Source: Karalla daura (lineage: Eukaryota; Chordata; Actinopteri; Chaetodontiformes; Leiognathidae). From it: 64,000 nucleotides of DNA. A program made the translations under genes and the position numbers. The stretch is from contig CM055188.1 in assembly GCA_029224185.1 (NCBI GenBank), positions 299,501 through 363,500 on the forward strand, read 5' to 3'. Within the stretch, counting starts at the first letter, position 1; each line of letters begins with the position of its first letter. Shown piece after piece: positions 60,290 to 64,000 of this stretch. Below the pieces are notes generated by a model. The model made no database searches, was not told where the DNA came from, and saw nothing but the letters and a program-made list of their open reading frames with translations.

Positions 60290-60612
60290 CAGGTTTCCCG
60301 GAGGAACACCCAAGAGCACACTCAGACCAGAGACGGAAGTTTAACAATTTATTAAACAAAGTATCAACACAAAATCACCTGGGGCAAAATGGCCTCCGCA
60401 GGGAAAATACAGATCTATCTATTCTAAATAACAAAGAAAAAACAAGGTTTAATGGGGAAAAACCAAGAACCCATAGTAACCAAGACAAACAAGAACCAAA
60501 AGAAACCAAACAAGAACCAAAAGAAACCAAAAGAAACAACAAAACAAAACCCGCTCGAACAGGAAACCAACCCAGACAGGAATCAGGTGCAGAGGACAGA
60601 CAGAAGCATGAC
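60290..60612 (-). repeat. Right (5') LTR of the Gypsy element
   Basis: Minus strand: TCATGCTTCTGTCTGTCC at the start, CTGCGGAGGCCATTTTGCCC in the middle, then TTTAATAAATTG (polyadenylation signal), and a U5-like end near the gag start. The sequence just before its start is GGGGGG, which looks like a polypurine tract rather than ordinary flank. Confidence 0.7.
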
Positions 60613-60614
60613 CC

Positions 60615-61735
60615 CCCTTATTAAAGTCAGTTATGGGGTTCACAAAGATCACAAAGATCTGTGCTTGATCTAATCCTGTTCACCCTATATATGCACCCTC
60701 TAGGTAATATCATCAGGAATCACTCAATAGATTTTCACTGTTCTGCTGATGAGACTCAATTATAGCTTAGCAAACACTGCAGCTTCAATCCTGCCTTTTG
60801 ACATCAAGACCTGGATGACCCAGAATTTCCCTCCTCTCAACTCAACCATTGCTCCTAGGTCCAAAACAACAAAGGGATTCAATATCTGATGTCATAGCAT
60901 TACAAAATAGTTTTGCTACTGCTTCTGGCAACTCTGACCAAAACCTGTCATTTAGTTCCCACTTAAAATACATCTCAAGGACTGCCTAAATTCACCTGCA
61001 AATTAAGCATCCCATTAGACGTAGCAGCACACGTGCAATGAACCAGTGCTTTAAGTGCTCTAACCCCAGGCCCTTTTCTGTTTGCTATCCAAAGTGCCCT
61101 TTTCATAGGGACTGTTTTGGAATTTTTTTTAATTTTAATATTTTTAAAAGATAACTTAGCTCCAACAGCAATATTCTCTGCAATATGACATTAATAATAT
61201 AAGAAACTATAGATTTATAAAATAACATTTTTCTATGTAAATGCCTTGCGGGCATCAATCCGGGACGTCATGCACTCAGTGAACCTCCATGCAGAATGCA
61301 CATGCAGGCGGTTGACAGTGGGTGACAGAGAGTACTGTGCGAGGAATGGCATGGTCATGGTGACCAGACATCCTGGATTTCCGGGGACAGTCCCCGATTC
61401 GGCCGCCCTGTCCCTGGCTAAAGCTGTCTCTGAAAATTTCTTCGGAATTACTGGATTCAATTTCTGGAATTACTTCCAGGCTGGAGTACTGCAACTTTAA
61501 TGGCTGGGTGGTCAAACAAGTTGCTGAGAACCTCAAAGCTCTGGAACACTTTGCCATTCTGTATAAAAACAGGTCTAAATTTTAAATCCATGCTAAAAAC
61601 CCAGCTGTTTCCCTTGGCTTTTAACTCTCCAAATTACTCTCCTACTGTTATATCATGACAGTTTATTGTTCTTTATCTCTTGTGGTACTTTGGTTAAAAG
61701 GTGCTATATAAATAAAGTGTGACTTGATTTGACCT
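60615..61735 (+). mobile_element. Plus-strand L2-type LINE fragment with 3' end
   Basis: Starts with RT text (GSVLDLILFTLYMHPLGN, then SADET where YADD stands in the copy at 38.8 kb), heavily mutated. It ends with ENLKALEHFAI, FKS-like text and the 3' tail GTGCTATATAAATAAAGTGT...GATTTGA, typical for fish L2-type elements. A segment at about 61230-61500 looks foreign to the LINE. Confidence 0.7.
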
Positions 61736-63056
61736 ACACTAACATTCATTTTAATCTGTTGAGTGCAGGACTGCATATATTTTAGCAATATATCTTATCC
61801 TGTGTTTATTGTGCTGTGTAATGAGCAACTATTTTATATTTATTTTTACTATTTATTTCACAATGAAGCATAGAGAAGGTTGAAAGTTGAGAGAAAGAGG
61901 GGAGAGGAATGTATTTTTATGACATAACAGGCTAAATCCTGTTTTGTTTTGTTTTGTTTTTTAAAATTATACTGCACTTCATAGCAGTGAATTTAAAAGG
62001 TGTGTGAGATTGTCACTGTAAAACATCATAAAGATACATTTACTTATGCTACTAAAATTCTTGTCTTCTGAACTCTGAAAATATGAATCCTGAAAACTCT
62101 TCCAATACCAAATAAACAGGTATCTATTTTGTTATTTTTTGTGTAATAGCTGTTAATGGAGGAACTCAGTATGATACCAAAATTGAACTGTGCTGAACGT
62201 GTGCAGCATCCACTACAAACTCATTGAAAAGGAAAAATGACTCTTAATTTAAATTGTGACAGTGACACAGTGACAATACACATGCACCTTGTCATCAGGG
62301 GTTTGTGAAGATTAAATTTATTAGCACTGGTCTACTGAAAGCTGTGATTGAGTGCCAACTTTTTAACCACACTGTCATTTCATAATTTTAAACATATGCT
62401 GTGTGAGGCTATGTGGACTGTGCCATCACAACCTGTCTACATGTGGGCTAGATTCGTTAGGTTATCCTGAGTCAGCTTTATTACTGTAGTGCAGGGGCAG
62501 CTCAATGTCATGCACTTATCGCAGAGTGCAGACACTGACCACGATCTGTGTAATCTTTGTGTCCCAGACTCTAAACAGCGGGAGGAAATTTTGACAGCCT
62601 TGAACAGCATCACTATCACTGTGCTGGCAGGAGTCCTGTCTTTACAGGCAAGTTTAGCTTAGCAGCTCAGCTTCGGTTCATAAAACTGCTACATGAGTTG
62701 TGGCATTTCGTGTGAATGTTGAATAATTTCACAAAACAGTTTTAACATTAGAATTTCATTTTTATTTTGTTGGAGTATGAACTGGCACGTTTTCATACAA
62801 ACATGTAAAGTTCCCTTGATTTGCAAATATTTAAGACCAAACTAATCCTATAAGGCAAATATAGAAGCCTATGAACATTTAATTATTTCTGTTTCACAAA
62901 TTCATGTGCACCAACAAGTACATTAAATTTTTACAAGTCATTCAATCTAAATCAAACATAGGTATTAAATAATTGATGAAATACGAATTTTTTTTTGCCT
63001 TTTTTCCCTTTCTTTTACAGATTTCCTTTTCATCCAATGAATGTTTTTGGAATTGT
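61736..63056. other. Intergenic / 3' flank of the tubulin gene
   Basis: AT-rich, no gene recognised. Minus-strand AATAAA-type signals (plus TTTATT) occur near 62479 and 62761 and could serve the tubulin transcript, but none is clearly favoured. Confidence 0.4.
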
Positions 63057-64000
63057 TCAAAAAGCAGCAGCATCTTGATATTGTTGGTATTCAGATACAA
63101 GGTCAACAAGGTTGCTCTCAGCCTCTGTGAACTCCAATTCATCCATCCCTTCCCCTGTGTACCAGTGGAGAAAAGCTTTACGCCTGAACATCAGAGTGAA
63201 CTGTTCACCTACGCGTTGGAATATCTCTGTGATAGCTGTGTTATTGCCAATGAAGGTGGCAGACATTTTGAGGCCTGGAGGAGGGATGTCACACACAGCA
63301 ACTTTTACATTATGTGGAATCCAATCTACAAAGTACTTGCTGTTCTTCTGCTGCACTGCAAGCATCTGCTCGTCTACCTCTTTGGTCGACATTTGGCCAC
63401 GAAACATGCCAGCAACTGTAAGGTATCGGCCGCGCTTTGGGTCACATGCAGTCATCATATTGCGAGCATTAAACATCTGCTGGGTGAGCTCAGGCACTGT
63501 CAGGGCTTGATATTTTTGGCTACCCCGAGCAGTCAGAGGGGCAAAGCCTGGTATAAAAAAGTGAAGGCGAGGAAAAGGGACCATGTTTACAGCCAGCTTC
63601 CTCAAGTCCGCATTGAGCTGTCCTGGGAACCTGAGGGAGGTTGTGACCCCACTCATGGTCATGCAGACCAAGTGGTTGAGATCCCCATATGTTGGTGTGG
63701 TCAGTTTTAGTGTGCGGAAACAGATGTCATAGAGGGCTTCATTATCAATGCAGAAGGTCTCATCTGTGTTCTGTACAAGCTGGCATACTGATAAAGCTGC
63801 ATTATACGGCTCCACCACTGTGTCTGAGACTTTGGGGGAGGGCATGATGCTGAAAGTATTCATGATGCGGTCTGGGTACTCATCTCGGATTTTGTTGATT
63901 ATGAGGGTTCCCATCCCAGATCCAGTGCCACCCCCAAGAGAGTGGACAAGCTGGAAGCCCTGCAGGCAATCACAGCATTCACTCTCAGTCCTTAGTCTGT
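63057..64000 (-). CDS. Beta-tubulin, 3' coding part (partial, divergent, no acidic tail)
   Basis: The minus-strand frame enters at the right window edge and ends with TGA at 63057-63059, about 314 codons without interruption. It carries the tubulin signature GGGTGSGMG, then [60 protein letters not shown] and [17 protein letters not shown]. It is beta, not alpha, by these blocks. Position 239 (beta numbering) is Ser ([10 protein letters not shown]), as in class III, V and VI isotypes. IPPPGL stands where IPPRGL is usual. The protein stops at [11 protein letters not shown], so the Glu-rich C-terminal tail of about 15-20 residues is absent. Vertebrate beta-tubulin genes encode this part in one exon, so lack of introns is not evidence of a retrocopy. 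The N-terminus lies outside the window. It resembles class VI (tubb1-like), but I leave the symbol open. Confidence 0.92.
   Translation of the reverse strand, partial: RLRTESECCDCLQGFQLVHSLGGGTGSGMGTLIINKIRDEYPDRIMNTFSIMPSPKVSDTVVEPYNAALSVCQLVQNTDETFCIDNEALYDICFRTLKLTTPTYGDLNHLVCMTMSGVTTSLRFPGQLNADLRKLAVNMVPFPRLHFFIPGFAPLTARGSQKYQALTVPELTQQMFNARNMMTACDPKRGRYLTVAGMFRGQMSTKEVDEQMLAVQQKNSKYFVDWIPHNVKVAVCDIPPPGLKMSATFIGNNTAITEIFQRVGEQFTLMFRRKAFLHWYTGEGMDELEFTEAESNLVDLVSEYQQYQDAAAF

Larger units (their letters stand above)
54620..60612 (-). mobile_element. Gypsy-type LTR retrotransposon, decayed and split by hAT
   Basis: Minus-strand order from the right: LTR (60290-60612), gag (59566-60273), interruption by a plus-strand hAT gene (about 57680-59490), RT (57038-57319 plus fragment), RNase H remnant, integrase, chromodomain, polypurine tract (GGGGGGGGG, plus 54834-54842) and an LTR starting TGTCATGC at 54831. 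The two LTRs share several blocks but are clearly diverged, so the copy is old or mosaic. Confidence 0.85.

Noticed and set aside
63112..63710. Plus-strand frames opposite the tubulin exon
   Set aside because: Shadow of the conserved beta-tubulin coding sequence on minus.

Overview
The window looks like a repeat-dominated stretch of a ray-finned (teleost) fish genome. That reading rests on the mix of elements: a Helentron-type Helitron, L2-clade LINEs, a chromodomain Gypsy element, a Tc1-like DNA transposon, hAT elements, long GT and GA microsatellites, and one vertebrate-type beta-tubulin exon. No bacterial-style operons, CRISPR arrays, rRNA or tRNA genes were recognised. Only one host gene is well supported: the beta-tubulin at the right edge.

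Left 26.3 kb: a composite satellite. Thirteen copies of a roughly 2.1 kb unit lie in one orientation. Each unit has (a) a block of about 59-bp subrepeats, (b) a linker and core with an 8-bp-stem hairpin, (c) a second core segment, (d) a TTGAAA-rich tail, and (e) a TAA microsatellite that may carry 0 to 12 copies of a perfect 12-bp-stem hairpin module. Two units share one deletion junction, blocks are shuffled between units, and the right-edge unit is the most diverged. A much older relative with the same order (core, TAA run, hairpin modules) lies at 45.85-48.76 kb.

26.3-37.5 kb: minisatellites and an LTR-like end, followed by a large minus-strand composite. Read 5' to 3' (right to left), it contains a multi-exon SGNH-hydrolase domain with phase-compatible GT-AG junctions, a series of Pro/Ser-rich micro-exons, a cysteine-protease-like domain with one in-frame stop, and a decayed Helentron (zinc finger, HUH/Y2 Rep, PIF1-like helicase, AP-endonuclease).

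37.5-49.9 kb: a 5'-truncated L2 LINE, a long higher-order GT/GA microsatellite, a 341-bp tandem duplication with a 676-bp hAT element in one copy and the empty site in the other, a promoter-like segment, a truncated non-LTR insertion with target duplication, the diverged satellite relative, and GC-rich and minisatellite sequence.

50-61.7 kb: a Tc1-like transposon with intact ends but frameshifted transposase; a second L2 copy (ORF1 and endonuclease part); a Gypsy element (LTR, gag, RT, integrase, chromodomain) split by a hAT transposase gene that is open except for one TAG; and a plus-strand L2 fragment. 61.7-63.06 kb holds no recognised gene. The last 944 bases are the 3' part of a divergent beta-tubulin that ends without the usual acidic tail.

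The parts of greatest interest are the satellite with its hairpin modules, two of which have inverted loops, and the SGNH/protease/Helentron composite. All calls come from reading the sequence; no database search was run.
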